Of a DNA stretch of 48,710 nt, positions 1-7,982 are shown one piece after another (the first letter of the stretch is position 1; each line of letters begins with the position of its first letter). The notes below the pieces were generated by a model. That model had not been told where the DNA came from. It did no database searches and saw only the letters and a list, made by a program, of their open reading frames with translations. This DNA comes from Methylococcales bacterium (GTDB lineage: Bacteria; Pseudomonadota; Gammaproteobacteria; Methylococcales; Methylomonadaceae): assembly GCA_026398895.1 (NCBI GenBank), contig JAPLRZ010000034.1, positions 1 to 48,710 on the forward strand, in the 5' to 3' direction. The position numbers and the translations under genes were made by a program.

Positions 1-9
1 GGCAATAAT

Positions 10-366
10 ATGATAAAAATTGAAGTGCAAGAATTAAATAATGACATCAAACAAGTAAAATTAATTGGACGACTTGATATACAAGGCACAGGTGATGTTG
101 AACTTTCTTTTGCTGCACATACTGCAAGCAAAAAAGAAAAAATAATAGTAGATTTATCAGAACTTGATTTTCTTGCTTCTATTGGAATACGTCTTTTATT
201 GGTTAATGCTAAAGCACAAAATAGCCGTGGCGGAAAGTTAGTATTATTGAATCCTAAGCCATTAGTAGATGACGTGTTAAAAATGACAGGAATTAATGTG
301 CTAATTCCAATTTATACTGACATTTCATTAGCAACTGAGTACTTAAAATCAATAGCTAGTGAATGA
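10..366 (+). CDS. STAS-domain anti-sigma factor antagonist
   Basis: This 118-residue protein is essentially one STAS domain of the SpoIIAA/RsbV type. The beta strand IIVDLSELDFLASIGIRLLL (about residues 45-64) carries the D-x-S-x-I-G-I signature, and the serine in LASIG is at the position of the regulated phosphoserine in this family. Known members bind a partner anti-sigma kinase and release the sigma factor or another target when dephosphorylated. A HATPase anti-sigma kinase follows after 33 bases on the same strand, so the two probably form a partner-switching module. The ATG lies nine bases from the window edge, so an upstream PP2C phosphatase or receiver gene cannot be seen. The target, whether sigma factor or cyclase-type output, is unknown. 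Confidence 0.85.
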   Translation: MIKIEVQELNNDIKQVKLIGRLDIQGTGDVELSFAAHTASKKEKIIVDLSELDFLASIGIRLLLVNAKAQNSRGGKLVLLNPKPLVDDVLKMTGINVLIPIYTDISLATEYLKSIASE

Positions 367-399
367 AATTAAAATTCAATTTTATGTTTAGGTAAGTAT

Positions 400-858
400 A
401 TGAACGCTGTTTTAAAAAATCATATTTCACACCAGTCAGATGCACAAAAAATGTTATATTTAACGCTTAAAAATAAAAGTGATGAATTAAACAAATTGAA
501 TCTTTGGATAAATAATGATATTGCCACTTTATTTAAGTTATCTGAAAATGTGGTTTTTAAAATAGATTTGACGCTAACTGAATTAATAGCAAATATTATC
601 AGTTATGGTTATCCTAATCAGTGTGAAAGTGAGATTAATATTAAATGTCAATGTTTAAATGACATAATTAAAATAGAGGTAGATGATACTGGTATTCCTT
701 TTAATCCATTGGAAATACTAGATATTATTTTACCTAAAAGTCTTGAGGAAGCCGATATAGGTGGATTGGGTATATTTATGATCCGTAAGTATATAGATGA
801 AAGCAGTTATCAGCGTGAAAATAATAAAAATATTTTTACCATGCAATTTAAAATCTAA
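400..858 (+). CDS. HATPase_c_2 anti-sigma regulatory factor (serine kinase family)
   Basis: The 152-residue protein has the single GHKL ATPase fold of RsbW/SpoIIAB-type kinases. The N box is TLTELIANIISYGYP (about residues 58-72), the G1 box is VDDTGIPF (about 94-101), and a glycine lid GGLGIFMI lies near residues 121-128. Such proteins phosphorylate the STAS antagonist and sequester a sigma factor or other target. It follows the STAS gene directly, which supports co-transcription and partner switching. No sigma factor or phosphatase gene is adjacent downstream. Instead a MITE-like repeat begins 10 bases after the stop. Confidence 0.85.
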   Translation: MNAVLKNHISHQSDAQKMLYLTLKNKSDELNKLNLWINNDIATLFKLSENVVFKIDLTLTELIANIISYGYPNQCESEINIKCQCLNDIIKIEVDDTGIPFNPLEILDIILPKSLEEADIGGLGIFMIRKYIDESSYQRENNKNIFTMQFKI

Positions 859-868
859 TTAAATATCG

Positions 869-1020
869 GACTCTTCCCTATTTCGCGGGGTAGCCACTAA
901 TGTAGTATATTAGAAGTTAAGAATAGATAAATAAACATCATAAAATCTAATGACTAAACGAAATATACCATATATTCACACACTGCATTTGGTACTTACT
1001 CCGCGAAATCGGGAAGAGCC
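869..1020. mobile_element. MITE-like element with about 25-bp imperfect terminal inverted repeats
   Basis: The left end at about 869-892 (CTCTTCCCTATTTCGCGGGG) is the imperfect inverse of the right end at about 995-1020 (CCGCGAAATCGGGAAGAGCC). The interior of about 100 bases is AT-rich and has no open frame. A lone copy of the right end occurs at 11441-11467. The size, terminal repeats and lack of coding sequence fit a non-autonomous element. No target-site duplication is obvious. Confidence 0.6.
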
Positions 1021-1504
1021 ATTTTTATATGCGCTTGCCCTGCTAAACTCCCTATACAGTCTGCACAAAAAAGCCCCGATTGCATAGACAACCGAGGCTT
1101 AATATTTGACCAGATTCCAGCATCCATGCTGGAATGAAGGCGTTTTCGGTGAAAATATGGTTATTTCTCGTTTTCAAGCTTCGCTTGGGAATGCCTACCT
1201 TCAAGCTCTGCTTAATGTTGTCAAACATAGCTGTAGCGAATTCAGAAAATTGTAACTCATTGATTTTAAAAAATGGGTGCGTAACATCAGTCAATAAATC
1301 AACGCAAAAACATCAGGCATTCCAATTAGGATATTTATATTTCAAATGCTGTGTTGATAGTTAGCTTAGTCCTATTTTTGTTCGCGGCTGTATAGGCAAA
1401 ACGCAAACACTGTGATCTGAGTTTATCTGCCATCATTATTATGCCTGCGACTGATTAAACTTACTCCATCAAAAAGCATCTCTCGGTATTTTTGCAAAAA
1501 TGAC
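1021..1504. other. Intergenic repeat-rich stretch
   Basis: No convincing gene is seen here. The short frames on both strands have no recognisable domain. The region holds an inverted repeat at 1114-1135 (ATTCCAGCAT, two bases, ATGCTGGAAT) followed by CAAGCTTCGCTTGGGAATGC-like sequence. Together these resemble the genome-wide dispersed palindromes found in many gammaproteobacteria. A shorter pairing, AAGCC to GGCTT, lies at about 1071-1101. Confidence 0.4.
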
Positions 1505-1533
1505 TTGCCATATTAACGATATTCACCCATAAT
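1505..1533 (+). promoter_or_regulatory. Predicted sigma-70 promoter for the 4.5S RNA
   Basis: TTGCCA at 1505-1510 and CATAAT at 1528-1533 are separated by 17 bases, the canonical spacing. The predicted transcript would start near 1540, about 26 bases before the mature RNA. A TTTAGCC/GGCTAAA hairpin in that leader could guide 5' processing. This is pattern-based only. Confidence 0.5.
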
Positions 1534-1565
1534 GCCGCTTCTTTAGCCCACGCGGCTAAATTGTA

Positions 1566-1680
1566 ATGGTGATTGTATCGGTCCTCTCGCAACGATACGC
1601 TGTAAACCCCGCCAGGCCTGGAAGGGAGCAACGGTAGCAGCAGATTCGTGTGCCGAGATGTGGCTGGTATGATCGCCGCC
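1566..1680 (+). ncRNA. ffs: Signal recognition particle 4.5S RNA
   Basis: The stretch carries the SRP RNA core: CTCTCGCAACGATACGCTGT on the 5' side, the apical GGAAGGGAGCA region, and GTGTGCCGAGATGTGGCTGG on the 3' side, which aligns block by block with the bacterial 4.5S RNA domain IV. The flanks GGTGATTGTATC (1568-1579) and GGTATGATCGCC (1666-1677) pair with G-U wobble to close the long hairpin. This RNA scaffolds Ffh for cotranslational membrane targeting. Its position just before dnaX is common in gammaproteobacteria such as Pseudomonas. The ends are estimated from the helix and may be off by a few bases. Confidence 0.9.
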
Positions 1681-1711
1681 CACAACGCAATCACCTCCAT
1701 CATAACCTGCA

Positions 1712-3286
1712 ATGAATTATCAGGTTCTTGCTAGAAAATGGCGACCCCATAATTTCAGAGAAGTCGTCGGACAAGAACATGTTGTCAAATCGTTAATCAA
1801 CGCTTTACAACATAATCGCTTGCATCACGCTTATTTATTTACTGGCACTCGCGGCGTAGGTAAAACTACCATAGCTCGCATTTTAGCCAAATCCATGAAT
1901 TGCGAAAATCTACACAAAAATCTACAAGATGCTAATCCTTGTGGTATTTGTAAAGCTTGTAGTGATTTAGATGAAGGTCGATTTTTAGATTTAATCGAAA
2001 TCGATGCAGCATCACACACGGGTGTTGAACATGCTCGTGAGTTAATGAGTAATACTCAATATGCCCCGAATCAAGCTCGTTATAAAGTTTATTTAATCGA
2101 CGAAGTTCACATGCTATCAACGCATAGCTTTAATGCCTTGTTGAAGACACTGGAAGAGCCTCCTCCGCACGTTAAATTCCTGTTAGCCACTACTGACCCG
2201 CATAAAATTCCCGTTACGGTATTATCACGCTGTTTACAATTTAATTTAAAACGCTTAACGCCTAGCCAAATTTTGGCGCAGATGGAATATATTCTGGGTG
2301 AAGAAAAAATAACGTTTGAAACGCCCGCGTTAAAATTATTAGCCCGTTCTGCCGATGGCAGTATGCGTGATGGCTTAAGTTTGCTGGATCAAGCCATTGT
2401 GTTTGGTAATGGCAAAGTGGCGAGTGAAGACGTTAACGCCATGTTGGGCATGGTTGCTGAACAACCTGTGGAAGATTTATTAACTGCTTTAGCAAACGTT
2501 AACGCGGTCGCAATACTCGATAAAATAAATGACATTGCTAATACCCAATCTGATTTTGGCGAAGTTTTACAACAGCTTATACAAGTCCTGCACCGTATCG
2601 CCTTAGTGCAGCATTTACCCACTGCGATTGACCCTGATTTTGACACTGAAATGCTGGCTAGCCTAGCTGCGTTATTGAGTCCAGAAGATGTACAGTTGTA
2701 TTATCAAATCGCTTTAATGGGGCAACGAGATTTAGATCTAGCTCCTGATAGTCGTAGCGGTTTTGAAATGCTGATGTTGCGAATGCTGACTTTTAAACCT
2801 GCCAAGATAGAAGCTATTGCCAACAAAATTGCACCCGTAGCCGTTACCAAACCATTCGCTCCCATTACACAGCCTGTTATTGCCAACGCACCTATTCAAG
2901 CAACGCAAACTAACGGTGAACAAGATTGGACAACTATCATTGACCAATTAAACCTTGTCGGCCCTGGTAAAGCGTTAGCCAATAACTGTGTATTGGACAC
3001 TATGGATGACAAAGTATGCAGCTTACACATAGACTCTAGTATTATCAGAGGTTCTTTAGCCGAAGATATGCTACAAAAAGCCTTGCAAACCTATTACGGC
3101 AAACCCATCAAGTTAGTGTTTAATAGTCAAAAAACTGCCCTCGATACCCCCGCTGTGCAAATACTCAAAGCGCGTGAAGATAAACAACAAGCGGCAGTTG
3201 ATAGCATTAATGCTGACGAAACGGTTCAGGCGTTAAAAGATAATTTTGATGCTCATATCGTGCCTAATAGTATCGAACCCATATAA
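1712..3286 (+). CDS. dnaX: DNA polymerase III subunits gamma/tau
   Basis: DnaX is the ATPase of the clamp-loader complex, which places the beta clamp on primed DNA. The Walker A motif GTRGVGKTT is near residues 45-53. A zinc-binding cysteine set starts at C64 and continues with CGICKAC. Walker B LIDEVH is near residues 129-134, followed by the LLKTLEEPP and sensor-1 ATTDPHKIPVTVLSRC segments. At 524 residues it is shorter than E. coli tau (643), and most of the difference falls in the variable C-terminal part. I found no A-AAA-AAG slippery string of the E. coli gamma frameshift type. The start is the ATG 31 bases after the 4.5S RNA; no strong Shine-Dalgarno is visible. ybaB follows 20 bases later. 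Confidence 0.95.
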   Translation: MNYQVLARKWRPHNFREVVGQEHVVKSLINALQHNRLHHAYLFTGTRGVGKTTIARILAKSMNCENLHKNLQDANPCGICKACSDLDEGRFLDLIEIDAASHTGVEHARELMSNTQYAPNQARYKVYLIDEVHMLSTHSFNALLKTLEEPPPHVKFLLATTDPHKIPVTVLSRCLQFNLKRLTPSQILAQMEYILGEEKITFETPALKLLARSADGSMRDGLSLLDQAIVFGNGKVASEDVNAMLGMVAEQPVEDLLTALANVNAVAILDKINDIANTQSDFGEVLQQLIQVLHRIALVQHLPTAIDPDFDTEMLASLAALLSPEDVQLYYQIALMGQRDLDLAPDSRSGFEMLMLRMLTFKPAKIEAIANKIAPVAVTKPFAPITQPVIANAPIQATQTNGEQDWTTIIDQLNLVGPGKALANNCVLDTMDDKVCSLHIDSSIIRGSLAEDMLQKALQTYYGKPIKLVFNSQKTALDTPAVQILKAREDKQQAAVDSINADETVQALKDNFDAHIVPNSIEPI

Positions 3287-3306
3287 TTTAAAAAGGAAAC
3301 AACAAG

Positions 3307-3630
3307 ATGAAAAATGCACTGGGCAATCTCATGCAGCACGCGCAAAAAATGCAGGAAGATGTCAAAAAAGCCCAAGAAGAACTAGCGGCTTTACAAGTGA
3401 CAGGCGAATCAGGCGGCGGCTTAGTGACTATCGTCATGACAGGCAAACGCGAAGCTCGAAAAGTCACCATCGATCCGTCTTTGCTAGGTGATGATAAAGA
3501 TATGCTAGAAGATTTAGTGGCTGCCGCCATTAACGATGCGGTGAATAAAGTCGCCAAAGTGAAAAAAGAAAAAATGTCCTCTATTACCGCAGGTATTCCT
3601 ATGCCTCCTGGTTTTTCTATGCCGTTCTAA
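3307..3630 (+). CDS. ybaB: YbaB/EbfC nucleoid-associated protein
   Basis: This 107-residue protein matches the YbaB family in length and pattern. It has an N-terminal coiled helix ([21 protein letters not shown]), the conserved [16 protein letters not shown] segment near residues 37-52, and a Met/Pro-rich tail [12 protein letters not shown]. YbaB binds DNA as a dimer and is a minor nucleoid component. It sits 20 bases after dnaX with an AGGAA ribosome site. In the usual dnaX-ybaB-recR order recR would come next, but here a HIT-family gene follows instead. Confidence 0.95.
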   Translation: MKNALGNLMQHAQKMQEDVKKAQEELAALQVTGESGGGLVTIVMTGKREARKVTIDPSLLGDDKDMLEDLVAAAINDAVNKVAKVKKEKMSSITAGIPMPPGFSMPF

Positions 3631-3642
3631 TTAGGTGACAAC

Positions 3643-3981
3643 ATGACAGATTGTTTATTTTGCAAAATGGTCAATGGGGATATTAAACCCGATGTAGTTT
3701 TTGAAGATGATAATGTGCTGGCATTTAAGGACATAGACCCTAAAGCCCCCGTGCATATCCTCATTATTCCTAAACGGCACATCAGCACGCTGAACGATTT
3801 GGATGATGCTGAATTGGGCGGGCAGTTATTACAAACCGCCGCGCTATTGGCTAAACAACTGGGTTTCGCCGATGACGGTTATCGTACCGTATTCAACTGC
3901 AATAAAATGGGTGGACAAGCTGTTTATCACCTGCATTTGCATTTGTTAGGTGGTCGGCAAATGGCGTGGCCTGCGGGTTAG
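3643..3981 (+). CDS. HIT-family nucleotide hydrolase (HinT-like)
   Basis: The 112-residue protein opens with the CLFCKMVNGDIKPDVVFEDD pattern typical of HinT and ends with the histidine triad HLHLHLLGGRQMAWPAG (about residues 96-112). HinT-type enzymes hydrolyse purine nucleoside phosphoramidates; the last histidine of the triad is the nucleophile. The length equals the usual HinT length. It starts 12 bases after ybaB behind TTAGGTGACAAC and likely belongs to the same operon. Confidence 0.92.
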   Translation: MTDCLFCKMVNGDIKPDVVFEDDNVLAFKDIDPKAPVHILIIPKRHISTLNDLDDAELGGQLLQTAALLAKQLGFADDGYRTVFNCNKMGGQAVYHLHLHLLGGRQMAWPAG

Positions 3982-3995
3982 CTGCATATCGATCA

Positions 3996-4048
3996 GGAGT
4001 CCAATAGCTTTAGCTATTGCCTAGAAAACAGCTAAAGCTATTTACTCC
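3996..4048. repeat. Dispersed hairpin repeat of the GGAGTCCAATAGCTTTAGCT type
   Basis: GGAGTCCAATAGCTTTAGCT (3996-4015) is the near-inverse of AGCTAAAGCTATTTACTCC (4030-4048). A second member with the same GGAGT...ACTCC frame and AGCTAAAGCTATTG core lies at 47879-47935. It begins about 15 bases after the HIT gene stop and could also act as a transcript-end hairpin, though there is no T-run. Confidence 0.6.
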
Positions 4049-4093
4049 AGTCTGATTTTTTCTAGTTCCCACGCAAGGTTGTTTCTAATCTGA

Positions 4094-4210
4094 GCCTTAG
4101 CATCATTACAATTGAGCTTAGAACACAAAGACGAAATTCTGGCTCAGAAAGATAAGGAAATTGAAGGGTTAAAAGGCATAATTGCGTTGATGAAAATGCA
4201 GTTAGCATGA
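4094..4210 (+). pseudogene. Short coiled-coil coding remnant
   Basis: One frame is open for 38 codons and ends in TGA at 4208-4210. It encodes a charged heptad-like stretch around HKDEILAQKDKEIEGLKG. There is a stop just upstream and no plausible start or ribosome site. The segment looks like the C-terminal tail of a broken coiled-coil gene, possibly a transposase accessory protein, lying between two repeats. Its identity is not established. Confidence 0.3.
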
Positions 4211-4240
4211 AACAACAAGTGCATTCAGCCATATTAAAAA

Positions 4241-4330
4241 GGGGAGTGGGTGAAACTTGTTGTGAGCAACTTCAATGCCTAGAAAAATCAAGGTACTCAG
4301 AAGTAAAAACAACAGATTTAATATACTACC
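4241..4330. repeat. MITE-like repeat with GGTAGTGGGTTAAATCTGTT-type ends
   Basis: The right end AACAACAGATTTAATATACTACC (4308-4330 region) is a variant of the 20-bp terminal repeat found perfect at 16151-16170. The left side GGGGAGTGGGTGAAACTTGT (from about 4241) is a degenerate inverse. The right end overlaps the hemW stop codon, so the last residues of HemW (VVY) are encoded by the repeat. Confidence 0.5.
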
Positions 4331-5517
4331 CTCGTTTGAATGAACTTTTCTAAAATACTGTCTAAAAAATCCCAGCCTTTTGTTGAGCAACGGTAATAAT
4401 TATTTTGCTGAATAATTAGTCCTTGTTTTAAGCAGTCGGACAAGGCGGGTTCTAGGGTGATTATTGCTAGCCCTGTGCTGGCTTGATAGTTTTCTAGGGT
4501 AAAGCCTTGTTTCAGCCGTAAATTATTCATGATGAATTCTAACGGCAGTTCGGTGATAGCAACCGTTTCACTACCACCATTGTTATATGGACTGCGTAAA
4601 TAGTGTTCTGGGCTTTTGGCTTTGAAGCTACGCGTAATCGATTGTGGGTGCTGATGGCTGATTTTTCCGTGTGCGCCCGCGCCTATGCCAAGATAATCGC
4701 CAAATTGCCAGTAGTTGAGGTTGTGGCGGCATTGTTTATCAGGTTTGCTATAAGCGGAGATTTCATATTGTTGATAGCCGTGTTCTGCTAGTCGTTGTTG
4801 ACAGCGTTGCTGCATGGCAAAAATATGGTCGTCATTGGGTAGTTGCGGTGGAAATTTGTGAAAATAGGTGTTAGGTTCTAGGGTAAGTTGATAAAAAGAA
4901 ATATGGGTAGGTTGTAGGCTAATCGCTAGGTTGACATCGGTTAGGCTATCAAAATTGTCATCGGGTAAACCAAACATTAAATCAATATTGAAATTTTCAA
5001 AGCCTGCTTGATGGGCAATTTCTGCGGCACGTTGCGCTTCGCCTGCTGAATGCACACGTCCTAGTTTAGCTAATAGCGCGTCGTTGAAAGTTTGTATGCC
5101 AATAGATAAGCGGTTAATCCCTAGGGCGCGGTATTCGGCAAATTTATGGCTTTCAAAGGTGCTGGGATTAGCTTCTAGGGTGATTTCTAGGTTTTCTTGC
5201 AGGGTGAGTTGTTGGGCTATGCCGTCCAATAATCGGGCAAATGATTCAGCGGCAAATAAACTGGGAGTGCCTCCACCGATAAAAATACTGTGTATGGGGC
5301 GGTTGATTTTATAGCGTTGCACATCGGCGGCTAAATCAATTAGCAGCGCGTCAATATAAGCGGATTCTGGGGTATCGGCTTTAATAGTGTGGGAATTAAA
5401 GTCGCAATAAGGGCATTTTTTAATGCACCACGGAATGTGTATATAGAGGCTAAGAGGCGACAAGGGAATTTTTAATAATGTGTATGAAGAAGTGCAAGCT
5501 TTGCCTGCATAGCGCAA
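4318..5517 (-). CDS. hemW: Radical SAM heme chaperone HemW
   Basis: The CxxxCxxC cluster motif lies in YIHIPWCIKKCPYCDFN, followed by the GGGTPS segment near residue 79, as in HemW (formerly HemN-like YggW). HemW binds heme and a 4Fe-4S cluster and delivers heme to membrane acceptors; it is not the coproporphyrinogen dehydrogenase. The longest frame begins at a TTG (5517) inside a hairpin repeat, and family members begin close to PLSLYIHIPWC. A TTG at 5461-5463 (residue 19) is therefore an alternative start. The stop codon comes from the repeat at 4312-4330. Both gene ends have thus been altered by repeats, although the body is intact. Confidence 0.88.
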   Translation of the reverse strand: MRYAGKACTSSYTLLKIPLSPLSLYIHIPWCIKKCPYCDFNSHTIKADTPESAYIDALLIDLAADVQRYKINRPIHSIFIGGGTPSLFAAESFARLLDGIAQQLTLQENLEITLEANPSTFESHKFAEYRALGINRLSIGIQTFNDALLAKLGRVHSAGEAQRAAEIAHQAGFENFNIDLMFGLPDDNFDSLTDVNLAISLQPTHISFYQLTLEPNTYFHKFPPQLPNDDHIFAMQQRCQQRLAEHGYQQYEISAYSKPDKQCRHNLNYWQFGDYLGIGAGAHGKISHQHPQSITRSFKAKSPEHYLRSPYNNGGSETVAITELPLEFIMNNLRLKQGFTLENYQASTGLAIITLEPALSDCLKQGLIIQQNNYYRCSTKGWDFLDSILEKFIQTRVVY

Positions 5518-5531
5518 GCAAAGCTTGCACT
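5491..5531. repeat. Hairpin repeat over the hemW start region
   Basis: AGTGCAAGCTTTGC (5491-5504) is the perfect inverse of GCAAAGCTTGCACT (5518-5531), with a 13-base loop. The hemW TTG start at 5517 is next to the right arm. An AACGGAG ribosome-site candidate lies just outside the hairpin, so the fold could affect translation. Confidence 0.65.
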
Positions 5532-5580
5532 CCGTTGAATTGGGCTGCTGATTAGTGTTCTAATCAGCAGCCCAATTTGA

Positions 5581-7464
5581 TTACTGAGCGGCTTGCTCTT
5601 GGGCTTTGGGTGTAATGCTTATATCAGCACTACTTTGTAAACTAGTTAACACGGTGTTAAATTCGTTTTGACCGAAGGCATTGGCGATATTCTTTTTTGC
5701 CAACTCTAGTTTTTTCTTGTCATCTTCGCTCATCGTACCCGCAGTTACTTTTGTTAAGCTGACAATAACTTGCTCGCCTGTTGCTAATGGCACGAGGGTA
5801 ATACTGGGTTTATCGCCAATAGGTTTTGCCGCTTTGAAAACAGCATCCAGCAATTGTGGTGATAAATCTGTTTTGCCATTGCGTGTTAAACCTGTGACTT
5901 TTTTGATTTCCAGTTTTTGATCACTCGCGACAGCTTGCAGGGTTTCACCTGCTTGTAGACGTGAGGCGATTTGTTTGGCTTTGGTCACAGCTTGTAGTTT
6001 GGCTTTATCTAGCAGTAATAGTGCCGATATTTGCGCTTTAACGGTGTTTAAATCCTTGGCTGCGGCTTCTTTGTGTTCTAATTGACGTAATACCACTAAG
6101 CGATCAGAGCCTAATTCAACGGGTGCGCTGTTATTGCCTTGTAAAACTTCTTCTGAAAAAGCGGCACCGCGTATTTTGTCTTCTGCGGCAATACCTTCCC
6201 CTTTGTCTTTGGTAAATAGAGCCGTTTTATTGACGCTAAGCCCTAAGGTATCGGCAACGGCTTGTAGACTATCAGGATGCTCAAAGCTCAGGCTAGTTAG
6301 CGTTTCACCTGACTCAGAAAAGCTAGTTTCTGCTTGGGCTTTTTGATAGGCTTTGGTGACTTCGTCCTTAACGCTGTCGAATGGCTTAACACTACCCGCT
6401 ACCAATTCGGTTACTTTAATTAAGTGATAGCCGAATTTTGATTTAACTGGATTGGATACTTCGCCCACTTTTAAAGTCATTACCGCTTCTTCAAACGGTT
6501 TTTCCATTGTTCCAGCATTAAATAAACCTAAATCGCCGCCTGTTTTGGCAGTAACTTTGTCATCAGAAATTTCTTTTGCCAATGCGGAAAAATCTTTGCT
6601 GGCTAAATCCTGTTTAGCTTTTTGTGCTTTTTCTAAGGCGGTTTTGTCATCAACTTTATCATTTACGATGAACAAAACATGGCTTATTTTACGCCGCTCT
6701 GGCGTGGCATAGCTGTCTTTTTGCTCTTCATAAAAGGCTTTGAGCTTCTCGTCAGTGACAGGGACTTTTTTAGCTAACTCAGCTAGGGACAATTCAACGT
6801 ATTCAATAGAAAGTTGTTCAGGTATTTGATACTGTTCCTGATGCTGTTGATAATAGCTGGAAATATCTGCTTCTGAAGGCTGTTCAGTTAAGGTAGGAAT
6901 CGTTACCGTCACAGTATTAACATCACGCTGTTGATTTTGAATTTTGAAAAAACTTTCAATATCGTAGTCAGTTGCAAAACTACTACTGATAATACTGTCC
7001 TGAACTTGCCCCATTATCAGACTATTTTGAATACGGCTAACAAAATCGGCAGATGTCATTCGTTGTGAGCTTAGAAAGGCTTTATATTGCCCTTCATTAA
7101 ACTTACCATCCAGCTGAAAGTAGGGTAGGGTTTTAATAAAATCTCGCGTGGTGTTATCGCTAGCAACAAGATTTTGTTTATAGGCATATTGCAATAGAAC
7201 TTCATCTTTGATGAGTTTGGCTAAGGCTTGATCTTTTAAGCTCTGTTCATCTATACCCATGCCTTGAAACTGCTGGCTATATTGCTCATAGGCTTTATTG
7301 ACATCACGCTGGTGAAAGTCTTTATTACCCACCGAGGCAACAGCCGCTTCTTTGTTACTATCTGTGTAACTTTGGATGCCCCATAATCCGAAGGCTATAC
7401 ACATACCTAGCAACATCACTTGCGCGAAAATACCATGCGCTTTTTCTCTAATTTTCGTTAGCAT
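5581..7464 (-). CDS. ppiD: Periplasmic folding chaperone PpiD (SurA-N/parvulin)
   Basis: The 627-residue protein is close in length to E. coli PpiD (623). It has a short cytoplasmic N-terminus, one membrane segment (about residues 13-29, FAQVMLLGMCIAFGLWG), a SurA_N-like helical region, and a parvulin domain near residues 255-360 (RRKISHVLFIV ... GGDLGLFNAGTMEKPFEEAVMTL ... FGYHLIKV). PpiD is an inner-membrane-anchored chaperone at the Sec translocon that acts on outer-membrane and secreted proteins. It lies downstream of hupB and two tRNAs, the common gammaproteobacterial order, separated from them by a strong terminator. Confidence 0.95.
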   Translation of the reverse strand: MLTKIREKAHGIFAQVMLLGMCIAFGLWGIQSYTDSNKEAAVASVGNKDFHQRDVNKAYEQYSQQFQGMGIDEQSLKDQALAKLIKDEVLLQYAYKQNLVASDNTTRDFIKTLPYFQLDGKFNEGQYKAFLSSQRMTSADFVSRIQNSLIMGQVQDSIISSSFATDYDIESFFKIQNQQRDVNTVTVTIPTLTEQPSEADISSYYQQHQEQYQIPEQLSIEYVELSLAELAKKVPVTDEKLKAFYEEQKDSYATPERRKISHVLFIVNDKVDDKTALEKAQKAKQDLASKDFSALAKEISDDKVTAKTGGDLGLFNAGTMEKPFEEAVMTLKVGEVSNPVKSKFGYHLIKVTELVAGSVKPFDSVKDEVTKAYQKAQAETSFSESGETLTSLSFEHPDSLQAVADTLGLSVNKTALFTKDKGEGIAAEDKIRGAAFSEEVLQGNNSAPVELGSDRLVVLRQLEHKEAAAKDLNTVKAQISALLLLDKAKLQAVTKAKQIASRLQAGETLQAVASDQKLEIKKVTGLTRNGKTDLSPQLLDAVFKAAKPIGDKPSITLVPLATGEQVIVSLTKVTAGTMSEDDKKKLELAKKNIANAFGQNEFNTVLTSLQSSADISITPKAQEQAAQ

Positions 7465-7496
7465 ATCGCTCTACCTAAACTTGTGTGATTCTAAGC

Positions 7497-7533
7497 AAAA
7501 AAAAACCCCGAACCAGATGGCTCGGGGCTTTTT
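7497..7533 (-). terminator. Rho-independent terminator after the hupB-tRNA unit
   Basis: Read on the minus strand, the stem AAGCCCCGAGCC / GGTTCGGGGTT with a four-base loop is followed by a run of T. It lies directly after tRNA-Asp and before ppiD. The A-run on the other side could allow bidirectional use. Confidence 0.85.
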
Positions 7534-7537
7534 GATT

Positions 7538-7614
7538 TGGCGGAGTGGACGGGGCTCGAACCCGCGACCACCGGCGTGACAGGCCGGTATTCTAACCAAC
7601 TGAACTACCACTCC
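7538..7614 (-). tRNA. tRNA-Asp (GTC)
   Basis: The minus strand gives a 77-base cloverleaf starting GGAGTGGTAGTTCAGTTGG, with anticodon loop CTGTCAC (anticodon GTC), the T-loop GGTTCGAGCC and an encoded CCA end. It is separated by six bases from tRNA-Val and shares its orientation with hupB. Confidence 0.97.
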
Positions 7615-7620
7615 AAAGTC

Positions 7621-7696
7621 TGGTGGGTGCTGAGGGGCTCGAACCCCCGACCCTCGCCTTGTAAGGGCGACGCTCTCCCAGCTGAGCTAAGCACCC
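7621..7696 (-). tRNA. tRNA-Val (TAC)
   Basis: The minus strand gives a 76-base cloverleaf starting GGGTGCTTAGCTCAGCTGGG, with anticodon loop CTTACAA (anticodon TAC), T-arm GGGGGTTCGAGCCCC and an encoded CCA. It lies 13 bases after hupB, consistent with a shared transcript. Confidence 0.97.
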
Positions 7697-7709
7697 GACT
7701 AAAGAAATG

Positions 7710-7982
7710 CTATTGTACAGCATCCTTTAAAGATTTACCAGCTTTAAATGCAGGAATTTTTGCTGCTTTAATAGTAATTTCATCGCCAGTCTGTGGATTA
7801 CGCCCTTTACGCTCCGCTCTTTCTTTGACAGAGAACGTACCAAAGCCCACTAAAGCAACAGAGTCGCCCTTATTTAAAGCCCCTGTTACTGCACTTAAAA
7901 AACCATCCAATGCTTTTCCCGCATCCACTTTTGTTAAGCCTGAAGATTCAGCTATGGTATCAATCAATTCCGATTTATTCAT
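7710..7982 (-). CDS. hupB: DNA-binding protein HU
   Basis: The protein has 90 residues, the exact HU length. It starts [18 protein letters not shown] and contains the [24 protein letters not shown]-binding arm near residues 46-66, with the arm proline in RNPQTG. HU bends and compacts DNA as a dimer. In many relatives lon precedes hupB and ppiD follows; here ppiD follows after two tRNAs, but lon is absent from both sides. The ribosome site is TAAGGAGG directly before the ATG. Confidence 0.97.
   Translation of the reverse strand: MNKSELIDTIAESSGLTKVDAGKALDGFLSAVTGALNKGDSVALVGFGTFSVKERAERKGRNPQTGDEITIKAAKIPAFKAGKSLKDAVQ

Noticed and set aside
1052..1364. Overlapping frames on both strands in the repeat region after the MITE
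   Set aside because: Both are short, have no ribosome site or motif, and consist largely of palindromic repeat sequence.
1712..3286. Programmed frameshift in dnaX giving gamma
   Set aside because: No A-AAA-AAG-type slippery sequence with a downstream hairpin was seen in the expected region.
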